Origin: A37T11 sp964546645
GTDB lineage: Bacteria; Bacteroidota; Bacteroidia; Sphingobacteriales; Sphingobacteriaceae
Assembly (NCBI GenBank): GCA_964546645.1
Contig: CAZJKM010000010.1
Coordinates: 1-49,882 of the forward strand
Direction of reading: 5' to 3'
DNA: 49,882 nucleotides
The notes beneath the pieces were generated by a model. The model saw nothing but the letters and a program-made list of their open reading frames with translations, had not been told where the DNA came from and did not search any database. Shown here one piece after another: positions 6,621 through 15,040 of this stretch. Position numbers and translations under genes: made by a program. The stretch's first letter is position 1, and every line of letters begins with the position of its first letter.

Positions 6621-7609
6621 TTTTCCATCATCTTTTTTATCCGATTTTCTATTTTTTCCCGCAAGGACGATGGATGAAGCACCTCAATATTTTCGCCATA
6701 GGACAAGATCAAGCTTTCCAATTCATAATTTGGCTTCACCTTCAAAGAGAGGATACCCTTGTCTTTATGATAAATTTGTGTACCGTGTAATGGTTTGGTC
6801 TGGATATAGGGTAATATATTGTCTGATAACCGGAGTTCGATTCGTTCTATATCATTCTCCAATACCGTTACCCCTACGATATCTTCAAAATATTCTTCAA
6901 AATCAATATCCATATTGTCGACGTAATCAAGTTGCAACTCCGTAATCCGTTCAATCCTGTCAAGCGACAAGTTTTGCAACCTCATCGTATCAGGGTTCAG
7001 TCCGAAAAGAAACCAACGATTATTGTACTGCTTCAAAAAATAAGGGTGCAGGGTTATATCCTGTGCCTGGTCGGACTTAAAACTTTTGTACAAAACGGCT
7101 ATTGGCTTTTTGTACAGAATGACATTGTATAGTTCGTTGATGTACTCCACCCCTTTCAGGTCTTGGTTTTGGTCAAAAGCAATGATGGTGCGTGAGGTAT
7201 TCTGTAAATCAAACTTAGCATCCACCTTCGTAATCAATTCGGCAATCCATTTGAACTGAGGCATTCCCTTGAACCTGGACAGCGTAAACAAAGCTTCTTT
7301 AATTTGCTCTTGTTCGAGCGCATTGAGCGGTTGATTATCAATAGAAAAATTTGTATCCGAATAACGATAGTAGACCATCTTCCCATCTTTGTATCTCTCC
7401 AACGAGATACGGAAACCTTGCTCGCTTTCCATAAACCTGATGTCTTCAAAGACCTGGCTTCTGGATACGGATTGATGTTCTCCGGCAGCATCAACAAGGG
7501 CTTCGGAGCAGGCTTCGATAAGGTCATTAATAAAATACCTCTTTCCCGGATTGGAAAAGCATCGATCAAGCGTTTTATAGCGGATAACAGCGTGTTTATT
7601 GGTTGCCAA
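6605..7609 (-). CDS. WYL-domain transcriptional regulator
   Basis: The protein has an N-terminal winged-helix region (about 1-80), a WYL domain around the middle with the diagnostic LHPYFLKQY then RWFLFG, and a C-terminal WCX-like extension ending in helical KKMMENYL. WYL proteins bind ligands or nucleic-acid signals and often repress or activate anti-phage gene sets. I chose a TTG start at 7609 (ATNKHAVIRY follows) because the upstream TTG at 7663 lies inside the -33 box of a near-perfect promoter. With that start the protein is 334 residues. It is first in the minus-strand set, 63 nt before the methyltransferase-kinase gene, and is therefore the likely regulator of the set. Confidence 0.85.
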   Translation of the reverse strand: MATNKHAVIRYKTLDRCFSNPGKRYFINDLIEACSEALVDAAGEHQSVSRSQVFEDIRFMESEQGFRISLERYKDGKMVYYRYSDTNFSIDNQPLNALEQEQIKEALFTLSRFKGMPQFKWIAELITKVDAKFDLQNTSRTIIAFDQNQDLKGVEYINELYNVILYKKPIAVLYKSFKSDQAQDITLHPYFLKQYNNRWFLFGLNPDTMRLQNLSLDRIERITELQLDYVDNMDIDFEEYFEDIVGVTVLENDIERIELRLSDNILPYIQTKPLHGTQIYHKDKGILSLKVKPNYELESLILSYGENIEVLHPSSLREKIENRIKKMMENYLSR

Positions 7610-7633
7610 GACTGTTGGATTTTTTAAGCAGAA

Positions 7634-7664
7634 TAAAGATACCGTTTTTTCGTAAACTCTCAAA
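7634..7664 (-). promoter_or_regulatory. Promoter of the WYL gene and probably the whole candidate defence operon
   Basis: The minus strand has TTTG (7664-7661), exactly 19 bp, then TATCTTTA (7641-7634), which matches TAnnTTTG at all but the last base. Transcription would start near 7628, about 20 nt before the proposed TTG start. The -33 box overlaps a small inverted repeat (AAATG-TG-CATTT), so regulator binding here is possible. Confidence 0.7.
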
Positions 7665-7683
7665 TGTGCATTTCAGGTTTGCA

Positions 7684-7691
7684 TATCTTTG
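7684..7691 (+). promoter_or_regulatory. -7 box for the DUF2784-like gene
   Basis: TATCTTTG matches TAnnTTTG exactly, about 41 nt upstream of the ATG at 7733. No TTTG occurs at the standard distance. It is divergent from the WYL promoter and shares the same short intergenic space. Confidence 0.45.
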
Positions 7692-7732
7692 TTAATACAA
7701 AATCGAAAAGAAGGTTTTCTTTCCAAACGGAT

Positions 7733-8113
7733 ATGTGGTTACAGTTGCTTGATATATTTTACACCCTGTTACACCTGGGGATCATCGGGTTTAATCTCTT
7801 TGGCTGGATCTGGCCCGCCACGCGCAGGCTGCATTTGTATGGCGTACTGCTAACGGCCGCATCCTGGCTGGTACTGGGCATCTGGTACGGCATCGGCTAC
7901 TGCCCGATAACAGACTGGCAGTGGCAGGTAAAAACACAGCTCGGAGAGCAGCATCTGCCCAATTCGTTCATTAAATATATAGTCGACAAATCAACAGGAA
8001 GTAATACAGACCCCGCTATGATCGATACGGTTACGGCCATCAGCTTCGCTGTTGTTTTTTTGCTGGCTCTCTACCTGAATATAGCGGCCAACCGGAAAAG
8101 AAAACACCACTAA
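7733..8113 (+). CDS. DUF2784-like small membrane protein
   Basis: This 126-residue protein resembles the DUF2784 family. Hydrophobic segments lie at about 5-22, 34-52 and 98-116, with aromatic and His-rich motifs between (LHLYG, GYCPITDWQW), giving a likely inner-membrane protein with a loop. Biochemical function is unknown. I placed the start at 7733 (MWLQLL) rather than further upstream because the upstream extension is charged and overlaps the divergent promoter. It probably marks the resident flank of the AT-rich gene set. Confidence 0.75.
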   Translation: MWLQLLDIFYTLLHLGIIGFNLFGWIWPATRRLHLYGVLLTAASWLVLGIWYGIGYCPITDWQWQVKTQLGEQHLPNSFIKYIVDKSTGSNTDPAMIDTVTAISFAVVFLLALYLNIAANRKRKHH

Positions 8114-8125
8114 CCATTAATTTTT

Positions 8126-8133
8126 GTATTTTT
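8126..8133 (+). promoter_or_regulatory. Possible -7 box upstream of trhO
   Basis: TATTTTTG fits TAnnTTTG exactly, about 40 nt before the trhO ATG. No -33 TTTG is seen at the right distance. Confidence 0.4.
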
Positions 8134-8173
8134 GCTGCGCATTAAACGCCGTTTGCAGCGGTATCAATGAGCA

Positions 8174-9154
8174 ATGAAGAACTATCAGACCCTGCTGTAC
8201 TATTGCTACAGCCCTATTGAGCATGCGGAAGAGTTTGCCGCGCAACACCTGGATTTTTGTCAATCACTCGGACTGGTCGGTCGCATCATCGTGGCCGATG
8301 AAGGCCTGAATGGCACGGTATCGGGAACCCCGGAAGCCTGTAAAGCATATATGGATGCGGTCCACGCTGATCCGCGTTTTACAAAAACAGCATTTAAGAT
8401 TGACGAGGTCGAAGAACCGTCCTTTATCAAAATGCATTGCCGGTATAAGCCGGAGATCGTACACTCCGGGCTCCGCGATCCGAAAGTGATCGACCCTAAC
8501 AAACAAACCGGAAAGCACCTGGAGCCCCGGGAGTTCATGGAAATGAAGGACCGGGACGATGTGGTGATCCTCGATGTGCGTTCAAATTATGAGCACCAGG
8601 TAGGCCGCTTTAAAAATGCGCTCACGCTGGACATTGAAAATTTCAGAGAGTTTCCGGAAAAAATTAACGAACTGGCCAAATACAGGGACAAAAAGATCCT
8701 GACCTATTGTACCGGCGGTATCAAGTGCGAAAAAGCGTCCGCCCTGTTACTGCGGGAGGGCTTTGAAGAGGTTTATCAGCTGCATGGCGGCATCATTAAA
8801 TATGGCAAGGAAGCAGGTGGAAAGGACTTTGAAGGAAAATGCTACGTATTTGACAACCGGGTAACCGTTGAGGTAAACCAAGTGAATCCAACGGTTGTTT
8901 CCCGCTGCTTTAATTGCGGTACCATAACCGGCAAAATGATTAATTGTGCCAATCCCGAGTGCAATGAACACTTTACGCAGTGTGATGCCTGCGGAGAGGC
9001 AATGGAAGGATGCTGCTCTGTCACCTGCCGGGAACATCCGCGCAAGCGGCCCTACGATGGTACGGGGTACTATGTAAAAGTCCCCCAGCCGGTAAACACC
9101 GATAAGTACAGGAAGAGACAGTCCCTGCCGGTAACATGGAAGCAACCGGAATAG
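8174..9154 (+). CDS. trhO: tRNA uridine(34) hydroxylase, rhodanese type (TrhO/YceA)
   Basis: TrhO makes 5-hydroxyuridine at the wobble position of tRNAs in the cytoplasm. The 326-residue protein has the family order: an N-terminal acylphosphatase-like domain (RIIVADEGLNGT near 37-48), a rhodanese domain with the active-site loop CTGGIKCE (Cys179), and a Cys-rich C-terminal segment (CFNC, CANPEC, CDAC, CC) that probably binds zinc. Length and motifs match the family well. It sits alone, downstream of the DUF2784-like gene. Confidence 0.95.
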   Translation: MKNYQTLLYYCYSPIEHAEEFAAQHLDFCQSLGLVGRIIVADEGLNGTVSGTPEACKAYMDAVHADPRFTKTAFKIDEVEEPSFIKMHCRYKPEIVHSGLRDPKVIDPNKQTGKHLEPREFMEMKDRDDVVILDVRSNYEHQVGRFKNALTLDIENFREFPEKINELAKYRDKKILTYCTGGIKCEKASALLLREGFEEVYQLHGGIIKYGKEAGGKDFEGKCYVFDNRVTVEVNQVNPTVVSRCFNCGTITGKMINCANPECNEHFTQCDACGEAMEGCCSVTCREHPRKRPYDGTGYYVKVPQPVNTDKYRKRQSLPVTWKQPE

Positions 9155-9249
9155 TGTAAAAACAACACTATTTATTGGATTTATTGATTATTTTAGCCGC
9201 AGAGAATCATAAGTCGTCTAAAGGAATCATATTTTTCAATTTTCCATTA

Positions 9250-10092
9250 ATGATATTAATTGCAGACAGCGGATCAACCAAAACAGCCTGGTGCGCTATA
9301 AGAAACGGGGACAAAAAGGTCTATTTTGAAAGCGAAGGTTATAATCCTTTCTTTGTGACGCCGGATTATGTAAAGGAATCGCTGCGCAGGAGCCTCCCGG
9401 ACAATCTGGCTCCGGAACGCATTTCTGCTGTGCATTTTTATGGGGCCGGCTGTCAGGGTGATAAGATCGCCGTCATGCAAAGCACGTTACAGGATGTGTT
9501 TTCCCAGGCACCGGAGGTATATGTGGAAGGCGACCTGCTGGCAGCTGCAAGGGCGTTGCTTGGAAGAAAAGCAGGATTTGTGGCTATCCTCGGCACAGGC
9601 ACCAATACGTGTATCTACGATGGTGAAAAGATCACCGACAATATCGATTCGCTGGGCTTCCTGTTAGGAGACGAAGGGAGCGGGGCATATATTGGCAAAC
9701 AAATCATCAGCGACTATATCCGTGGCAAGATGCCGGCCGCTATGAGGGAATTCTTCTTCCAGGAATATGCGCTCACACCTTCCGAACTGATGAGCCGGGT
9801 CTATGCCGCCAAACTTCCCAATCGTTATTGCGCCGGCTTCACCCACTTTCTGACAAAAGATAACGCGGATGCCGGTTATAGAGAAAAGGTGGTAACGACT
9901 GCCTTCCACCATTTTTTCACCAATCTGGTCAGCGCCTACCCGGACTATCGGCAATACGAACTCAACTGCATCGGCTCTATCGGCTATGTTTTCCAGGACC
10001 AGCTGACGGCCGTCGCGGCAGAGTATGGCATGAAAACAGGAAAAATAATTTCCTCACTTATTGCCGACCTGGCTGTGTATCATGCCGGATAA
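9250..10092 (+). CDS. BadF/BadG-type kinase, probable N-acetylglucosamine kinase
   Basis: This 280-residue ASKHA-fold protein starts MILIADSGSTKT. The phosphate-1 loop DSGSTKT, the phosphate-2-like ILGTGTNT and the GFLLGDEGSGAYIG segment are the hallmarks of the BadF/BadG/BcrA/BcrD ATPase family. Single-domain bacterial members of this size commonly phosphorylate N-acetylglucosamine or glucosamine. Substrate is inferred, with support from nagA and nagB elsewhere in the window. I rejected the longer frame from 9175 because the added residues precede the conserved N-terminus and look non-coding. It converges with the sulfatase gene, 20 nt away. Confidence 0.82.
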   Translation: MILIADSGSTKTAWCAIRNGDKKVYFESEGYNPFFVTPDYVKESLRRSLPDNLAPERISAVHFYGAGCQGDKIAVMQSTLQDVFSQAPEVYVEGDLLAAARALLGRKAGFVAILGTGTNTCIYDGEKITDNIDSLGFLLGDEGSGAYIGKQIISDYIRGKMPAAMREFFFQEYALTPSELMSRVYAAKLPNRYCAGFTHFLTKDNADAGYREKVVTTAFHHFFTNLVSAYPDYRQYELNCIGSIGYVFQDQLTAVAAEYGMKTGKIISSLIADLAVYHAG

Positions 10093-10112
10093 GCCTCTCA
10101 TCCGAAGCCGGC

Positions 10113-11489
10113 TCACTTTCCGGATTCCCGGTTGAACTTGTCCAGCATTTCCCTGAGTTTTCCCGCTTCCTGCGGATAAGCTGAAAGAAGGTTGCTGCGT
10201 TCGGCAGGATCCCACACGAGATTGAAAAGTTCTTCGTTTTGCCCGGCAGCACCCACTTCCGTACCCGTATTTTCAGTGTAGGCGCTGCGAAACTTCCAAT
10301 CACCGCTTTTTACAGCCTCTGCCTGTCCGCGACTGTTTATCAGGAAAATCGGGCGATGTATATAGCTGTACTCATCCACTTTCCCCGTCAGAAGAGAATC
10401 AATAGACTGACCATCAAGACGGACAGACGTGGGAACCGTTGCTCCCGCCCATCCGGCCAGAGTAGGCAGCATGTCGAGGTTGCTGATCGTATTCCTTAAT
10501 ACCGTACCGGCAGGAACATGCCCCCGCCAATGAATGATGAAAGGTACCCGCACTCCTCCTTCGTATGTCTGCGCTTTTGATCCCCTGAATATACCAGCCG
10601 TACCAACATGCCATCGTTGTGTGACCTGATCGCCTTCCATACGGGAGGGATACTCGATCCAGGGCCCGTTGTCACTGGAGAATATCAGGATAGTATGATC
10701 AGCCAGCCCCTCCTCCTCAATGGCCTGCCACAACTGAGCCAGATACGTATCCAGGTCTTCCAGCACGGCTGCCAGCGGCCCTTTAGCGTGACTGTCTTTT
10801 ATCCGGTCGGCCTGCGCAGCCAATGCTACAGGCAGGTGGGGCATGTTGTGCGCATAATAAAGAAAAAAAGGCCGCTTTGCGGGTCTTTCTTTAATGAACC
10901 TGACTGCCTCATGGTGGTACAGGCCGCTCAGATGTGCATCCTCCGGACGCAGCACTTCCGGTGTCCGGTTCCGGAATATTTTAATAACCGTATCTGTCTG
11001 CACGTATGGCCGCCTGTAGTCATGGCTATAGAGCATTCCATAGAAAAAATCGAATCCCTGAGCATTAGGATGATGAAAAGTATGGCGGTCCCCCAGATGC
11101 CATTTACCAACCAGCCCGGTATGGTATCCCGCCGTCTTCAGTATTTCGGCAATGGTCACCTCTTCATCAGGCAATCCCTTTGGGGAGCCTGGTCCTATCG
11201 GCGTCGGCAGGTGGTACCTGAAAGCATAGCGGCCGGTAAGCAGGGAAGCCCTTGACGGCGTGCAGGAAGGGCTTGTTACCACGTAGTTGGTAGCTCTGAC
11301 GCCGTTTGCCGCCATACTGTCAAGGAAAGGAGTGGATACAACCGGATTACCGTAACATCCGAGATCTGAATAGCCCAGGTCGTCCGCTAGTACAAAAATG
11401 ATATTCGGCTGCCTGGTTTGGGCAATAGCCATACCTATCCACACACAAAACATACTGACCGTTAACACGTACGACATGAGTCTTTTCAT
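10113..11489 (-). CDS. Exported family S1 sulfatase (formylglycine type)
   Basis: This 458-residue sulfatase carries a signal peptide (1 to about 23, ending AIAQ). Metal-binding DD at 36-37 (LADDLGYSD) and the formylglycine signature CTPSR (Cys76) inside SCTPSRASLLTGRY follow, with GKWHLG further on. The Cys-type signature means an anaerobic or aerobic sulfatase-maturing enzyme must be encoded elsewhere. Sulfatases of this type remove sulfate from glycans or aryl esters in the periplasm; the substrate cannot be read from sequence. ATG at 11489 is chosen because it starts the signal peptide and is preceded by a good promoter. The adjacent GlcNAc kinase suggests an amino-sugar glycan. Confidence 0.9.
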   Translation of the reverse strand: MKRLMSYVLTVSMFCVWIGMAIAQTRQPNIIFVLADDLGYSDLGCYGNPVVSTPFLDSMAANGVRATNYVVTSPSCTPSRASLLTGRYAFRYHLPTPIGPGSPKGLPDEEVTIAEILKTAGYHTGLVGKWHLGDRHTFHHPNAQGFDFFYGMLYSHDYRRPYVQTDTVIKIFRNRTPEVLRPEDAHLSGLYHHEAVRFIKERPAKRPFFLYYAHNMPHLPVALAAQADRIKDSHAKGPLAAVLEDLDTYLAQLWQAIEEEGLADHTILIFSSDNGPWIEYPSRMEGDQVTQRWHVGTAGIFRGSKAQTYEGGVRVPFIIHWRGHVPAGTVLRNTISNLDMLPTLAGWAGATVPTSVRLDGQSIDSLLTGKVDEYSYIHRPIFLINSRGQAEAVKSGDWKFRSAYTENTGTEVGAAGQNEELFNLVWDPAERSNLLSAYPQEAGKLREMLDKFNRESGK

Positions 11490-11509
11490 AAGGCTTGTTA
11501 TATAACTCT

Positions 11510-11540
11510 CAAATCTACCACAAAAAACAACAACGAGCAA
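11510..11540 (-). promoter_or_regulatory. Sulfatase promoter
   Basis: The minus strand has TAGATTTG (11517-11510), an exact -7 box, with ATTG 20 bp upstream in place of TTTG. The ATG at 11489 lies 20 nt downstream of the box. Confidence 0.6.
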
Positions 11541-11596
11541 TTGTCAGATAGATTTCAAATTGAGTATTCGTTGAAACGATCTGCTGCCGGCTCCTG

Positions 11597-11604
11597 TAAC
11601 TTTG
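11597..11604 (+). promoter_or_regulatory. -7 box of the aldo/keto reductase gene
   Basis: TAACTTTG matches TAnnTTTG exactly, 24 nt before the ATG at 11629. A GTTG lies 23 bp upstream, longer than the ideal spacing. Confidence 0.5.
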
Positions 11605-11628
11605 AAAAGGAATCATATTCAGAATGAC

Positions 11629-12582
11629 ATGACAAATAAGCGTATTTTAGGAAAATCATCATTAAATGTATCACCCATCGCATTCGGTGGCAACGTTTTC
11701 GGCTGGACATTGAATGAGCAGGAGTCCTTCCGGATACTGGACGCCTTCACCGATGGTGGCTTTAACTTTATAGATACCGCTGACACCTACTCCAAATGGG
11801 TACCCGGCAATAAAGGAGGAGAGTCGGAAACTATCATCGGAAACTGGCTGAAAAAGCACGGCAGGCGTGATGAGGTGATTATCGCTACTAAATTGGGCGG
11901 AGAAATGGGTCCGGACAAAAAGGGATTAAAGCCGGCATACATCAACCAGGCCGTTGAGCGCTCCCTTAAACGTCTGCAAACAGACTACATTGATCTGTAT
12001 CAGTCGCATTATGACGATCCGGAAACACCGGTAGCTGAAACCATGCAGGCTTTTGACCAGCTGATCAAAGAAGGAAAAGTCCGGTTCGTCGGTGCTTCCA
12101 ATCTCAGTGCTGAGCGGGTCAGGGCGTCCAATGAGGCGGCCCGCTCCAATGGATGGGCCGAATATGTCAGCCTGCAGCCGGAATACAATCTGTATGACCG
12201 GCAGAAGTTTGAATCAGCATACGCGACACTTGTGCAGGAAGAACAACTCGGGGTTATTAACTACTATGCGCTGGCCAGCGGGTTTCTCAGCGGCAAATAC
12301 CGCAGCGAGGCTGACCTAGGAAAAAGCAGCCGGGGTGGCGGAATGAAGAAATACCTGAATGAACGTGGATTCCGCATTCTGACAGCTCTTGACGATCTGG
12401 CGAAGGCTCACCAAGCTACTCCGGCCCGTATCGCACTGGCCTGGCTGTTACATAAACCACTGGTCACGTCTCCCATTGCCAGCGCCACCAGCGAGGAACA
12501 AGTGCGTGAACTGTTATTAGCCGCCGAAGTACGTCTCACCCCGGAAGAACTGCAACAACTGGATCAGGCAAGTAGTTACTAA
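11629..12582 (+). CDS. Aldo/keto reductase
   Basis: A (beta/alpha)8 NADPH-dependent carbonyl reductase of 317 residues. The catalytic tetrad is visible: Asp and Tyr in DTADTYS, Lys in ATKLGG and His in YQSHYD. FVGASNLS and the C-terminal TSPIASATS region, which contacts the cofactor, also match. The substrate is unknown. Start 11629 gives the usual RILGKSSLNVSPIAFGG opening; an upstream TTG frame overlaps the promoter. It is transcribed divergently from the sulfatase and converges on the S24 repressor gene. Confidence 0.9.
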   Translation: MTNKRILGKSSLNVSPIAFGGNVFGWTLNEQESFRILDAFTDGGFNFIDTADTYSKWVPGNKGGESETIIGNWLKKHGRRDEVIIATKLGGEMGPDKKGLKPAYINQAVERSLKRLQTDYIDLYQSHYDDPETPVAETMQAFDQLIKEGKVRFVGASNLSAERVRASNEAARSNGWAEYVSLQPEYNLYDRQKFESAYATLVQEEQLGVINYYALASGFLSGKYRSEADLGKSSRGGGMKKYLNERGFRILTALDDLAKAHQATPARIALAWLLHKPLVTSPIASATSEEQVRELLLAAEVRLTPEELQQLDQASSY

Positions 12583-12598
12583 TCTTTCTGCCCGCCGC

Positions 12599-13297
12599 CT
12601 ACAACTGGTGCCGTGTAATCTTCCCTTTTATAATGTATAATTTGCGGATGGCATCTTTCGCGATCACTGTATCGCCACTGTATTCAGGGTTGGAAGCGCG
12701 CAGAATGATTTTGTCATTTTCCGTATGCTGGAAAAGCAGCTTGACGGTTGCCATGTTATTCGCCCGCTCATCCGTAATGACCAGATACGCCTCGCCCCAT
12801 TGTATCACGTCAGGGTTGCTGACCTCCCTGATGGCTATGATCTCGCCACTCGCATAGAGGGGATACATACTATCGCCGTAAACGGGTAAGTAAGCTCGGC
12901 AATCATTGAAAGGCCGGAAATTAATATAATATTCCGGTCTCTCTTTCCAGATAGACTCTTCCTGCGCGAATTCGGCGAGCGTTACGTTATAAAAAGGAAT
13001 ATCGGTAATTTCGATCTCTGACTTAGGCAAAATGCCACCTTTACGGTATTTACGTACGGCGAGGAACTTCTCTCCTTCGCCCGTAGCAAGATAGTTCGGG
13101 TTGATATGATGATATTCGATAATATCCCTGGCCAGCCGGGGGCCCAGTTTCCGTCTGAAATTCTCAATGGAAGAGCCATTGCTGAATGCTTTCATCAGGG
13201 GACCATAAAACTGTTCGACTGTTTCACCTTTCTCTTTCCTGACCTCCCGCAACCGCTGCCCAATTTTTTCCGACTGAAAATCAATATCTTCTAACAT
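12599..13297 (-). CDS. XRE-family regulator with S24 (LexA/CI-like) peptidase domain
   Basis: This 232-residue protein has an N-terminal helix-turn-helix (about 10-75) and a C-terminal S24 domain with the nucleophile in GDSMYP and the Lys in TVKLLF, followed by SNPEY, as in LexA and phage CI. Such proteins repress target genes and may cleave themselves on DNA-damage signals; no clear Ala-Gly cleavage site is seen. It is divergent from the three-gene HEPN locus. A perfect inverted repeat in the shared promoter region (13331-13346) is its probable operator. ATG at 13297 is well placed. Confidence 0.85.
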   Translation of the reverse strand: MLEDIDFQSEKIGQRLREVRKEKGETVEQFYGPLMKAFSNGSSIENFRRKLGPRLARDIIEYHHINPNYLATGEGEKFLAVRKYRKGGILPKSEIEITDIPFYNVTLAEFAQEESIWKERPEYYINFRPFNDCRAYLPVYGDSMYPLYASGEIIAIREVSNPDVIQWGEAYLVITDERANNMATVKLLFQHTENDKIILRASNPEYSGDTVIAKDAIRKLYIIKGKITRHQL

Positions 13298-13321
13298 AAA
13301 TAGCTTTTTTGTCCTAAATAA

Positions 13322-13353
13322 TTTGGCAAAATGATCTAAAGATCATATTTTTG
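13322..13353 (+). promoter_or_regulatory. Promoter of the HEPN locus with embedded operator
   Basis: TTTG (13322-13325), 20 bp, then TATTTTTG (13346-13353) is a complete Bacteroidota promoter. The spacer holds a perfect 7+2+7 inverted repeat ATGATCT-AA-AGATCAT (13331-13346) that touches the first base of the -7 box. Bound protein would block RNA polymerase. On the minus strand, TCATTTTG overlaps the same repeat, so one repressor could control both directions. The S24 regulator is the obvious candidate. Confidence 0.8.
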
Positions 13354-13419
13354 TTTCAAAAGAAAACAACCTTTCTTAAAAATAACCGCTAAACAAAATT
13401 ACTATTAAAACCGACAATC

Positions 13420-14055
13420 ATGGAAACCAACCAGAACTTATTATCCGCTGTCCCGTTCAGATATCTGACCCCGGATGATCAACAGCAGCCGTTCAGCCAC
13501 GTGCACCAGCTGTTCCAATACGAAACAGATGTGGATTTCCTCCGTGATGACATCTCCGACCTGATCCGATCTGCATTCTCCGCCCACGATGCCGGCTTAC
13601 TGCGCAAAGGCAGACTTCAGGACTATGCCGTTACCCACCGGCGGCTGGTCAGGATGATGGAAATCGCTTTTTGCATCACGCAGGTAACTCCGGAGATAAC
13701 CTTCCCTGAAAACCATCCCTGGCAGAAAACAGTACATCGGTTAGCTGATCCGAATCGTACGCTACGCCCAAAAACCGGATATTTCCAGCAGTTACGAATC
13801 CTGAATCACGAGGAGGTTACCCGGCCGGTGATGTCGCTGAATGCTTTTTTTACCTATAAAACACCAGAGGAGTGGCAGACGCTGCTGGATGACCTGCTGC
13901 GCTATGCCTCTCATAAAGACAACCCTTTCGGCACCAATAAGCAAGGGCTCGCTTTCAAAATTATGGACGAACTGGAACGGTTAACAGAAACATTGTACGT
14001 GATTTATGAAATCCGGACATGGGAAAGAACGTTGGATACCGAAGCCCATCAATAA
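13420..14055 (+). CDS. Conserved-looking protein of unknown function, first gene of HEPN locus
   Basis: A 211-residue, soluble, mostly helical protein with no signal peptide, membrane segment or motif that I recognise. It is rich in charged residues and His. It is first behind the operator-controlled promoter and precedes two HEPN genes by 62 nt on the same strand. By position it could be a cognate partner or antitoxin-like protein, but nothing in its sequence shows this. The leader of about 60 nt from the predicted start site has no Shine-Dalgarno. Confidence 0.65.
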   Translation: METNQNLLSAVPFRYLTPDDQQQPFSHVHQLFQYETDVDFLRDDISDLIRSAFSAHDAGLLRKGRLQDYAVTHRRLVRMMEIAFCITQVTPEITFPENHPWQKTVHRLADPNRTLRPKTGYFQQLRILNHEEVTRPVMSLNAFFTYKTPEEWQTLLDDLLRYASHKDNPFGTNKQGLAFKIMDELERLTETLYVIYEIRTWERTLDTEAHQ

Positions 14056-14117
14056 ACCAGCGACAGCATAAACTTTACAAAACAGTATACCCCGTTAGCC
14101 ATTAAGCCAAAAATACC

Positions 14118-15026
14118 ATGACAAAGAAAACCACACCATTGCAGGACGTATCTCCGTTGTCAGAACACATCGGAAATGACCAGTTGAAACAGATTACCCA
14201 TGCCATAACCAGCTTCATTCGCCCTGAAAAGCTGATCTGCTTCAGCAGCAAAATCAGAGCAACCACAACAAAAAGCTGCTTTTCAGAAGAAACGAAACCG
14301 GTTTCTGATGATGCTTTTAACCGATACTGCCTGCTGCTCGTGCCATCAGCAGATGAGCGGTTACATGATTTTGTGATACAGCAAAAAGCAGAAGACCTGT
14401 GCCGTCACATTGCCACTGTTATTATATTCGTACATCGTATGGAAGAAATAAACCAGGCGCTTGAGAAGGGGAGTACGTTTTTCACCGGGATCTATAAAAA
14501 AGGCCTGTTGCTGCATGACCGCAACGAACAGTCTTTCAGTGCACCGGGCGAGGGAGTACCGGCCAGCAAGCGCATTATCAGGCGGGAGAAATTCTGGGAA
14601 AAGTTCGGCAACCTTTCCAATGATTTCCTGAAAGGGGCTGTCTTTTTTCAGCAGGAACAACATCTTCCATTAGCAATTTTCATGCTGCACCAGGCAGCAA
14701 TCCATAGTTATTGCGGTTCGTTGAGAGTACTGACAGGATATAAAACCGGCACCAACAGCTTACAACGACTGATCAACATCATTGACCTTACGTTGCCCGA
14801 CAGCGGCCTCGTACTTCCGAAAAGCACGCCTGAAGATGCCCGGTTGATCAGCATCCTGTCAAAAGGTTATTCCGACGCCCGCTATCATGACAAATTTGAA
14901 GCAACGGCAGAAGAGGTAAAAAAGCTGCTGGAATATGTAACCCGCATGATTGAAACAGCCCACACGGTCTGCTCTGCACACATCCGCCTCCTCAAAGAAG
15001 GTAAAATAACTTGCCAGGAACAGTAA
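14118..15026 (+). CDS. Degenerate nucleotidyltransferase-HEPN fusion protein 1
   Basis: A 302-residue protein. The N-terminal part (to about 120) resembles a minimal nucleotidyltransferase, but the Gly-Ser and Asp-x-Asp signatures are lost (FSSKIRATTT, YCLLLV). The C-terminal part (about 160-290) is HEPN-like, with AIFMLHQAAIHSYCGSLR and the later SDARYHDKF helix. The His usually found in the TH-L motif is Asn here (TNSL). HEPN domains include ribonucleases and nucleotidyltransferase-regulated toxins. It is 14 nt upstream of its paralogue. I infer a joint or heteromeric role; activity is uncertain. Confidence 0.72.
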   Translation: MTKKTTPLQDVSPLSEHIGNDQLKQITHAITSFIRPEKLICFSSKIRATTTKSCFSEETKPVSDDAFNRYCLLLVPSADERLHDFVIQQKAEDLCRHIATVIIFVHRMEEINQALEKGSTFFTGIYKKGLLLHDRNEQSFSAPGEGVPASKRIIRREKFWEKFGNLSNDFLKGAVFFQQEQHLPLAIFMLHQAAIHSYCGSLRVLTGYKTGTNSLQRLINIIDLTLPDSGLVLPKSTPEDARLISILSKGYSDARYHDKFEATAEEVKKLLEYVTRMIETAHTVCSAHIRLLKEGKITCQEQ

Positions 15027-15040
15027 ATAATCCCGATTCC

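Noticed and set aside
7610..7663. Longer WYL protein starting with TTG at 7663
   Set aside because: That start codon lies in the -33 promoter element; the family N-terminus begins at 7609.
9175..9249. Extended N-terminus of the GlcNAc-kinase-like gene
   Set aside because: The conserved family start MILIADSGSTKT begins at 9250, and the extension is AT-rich and non-conserved in character.
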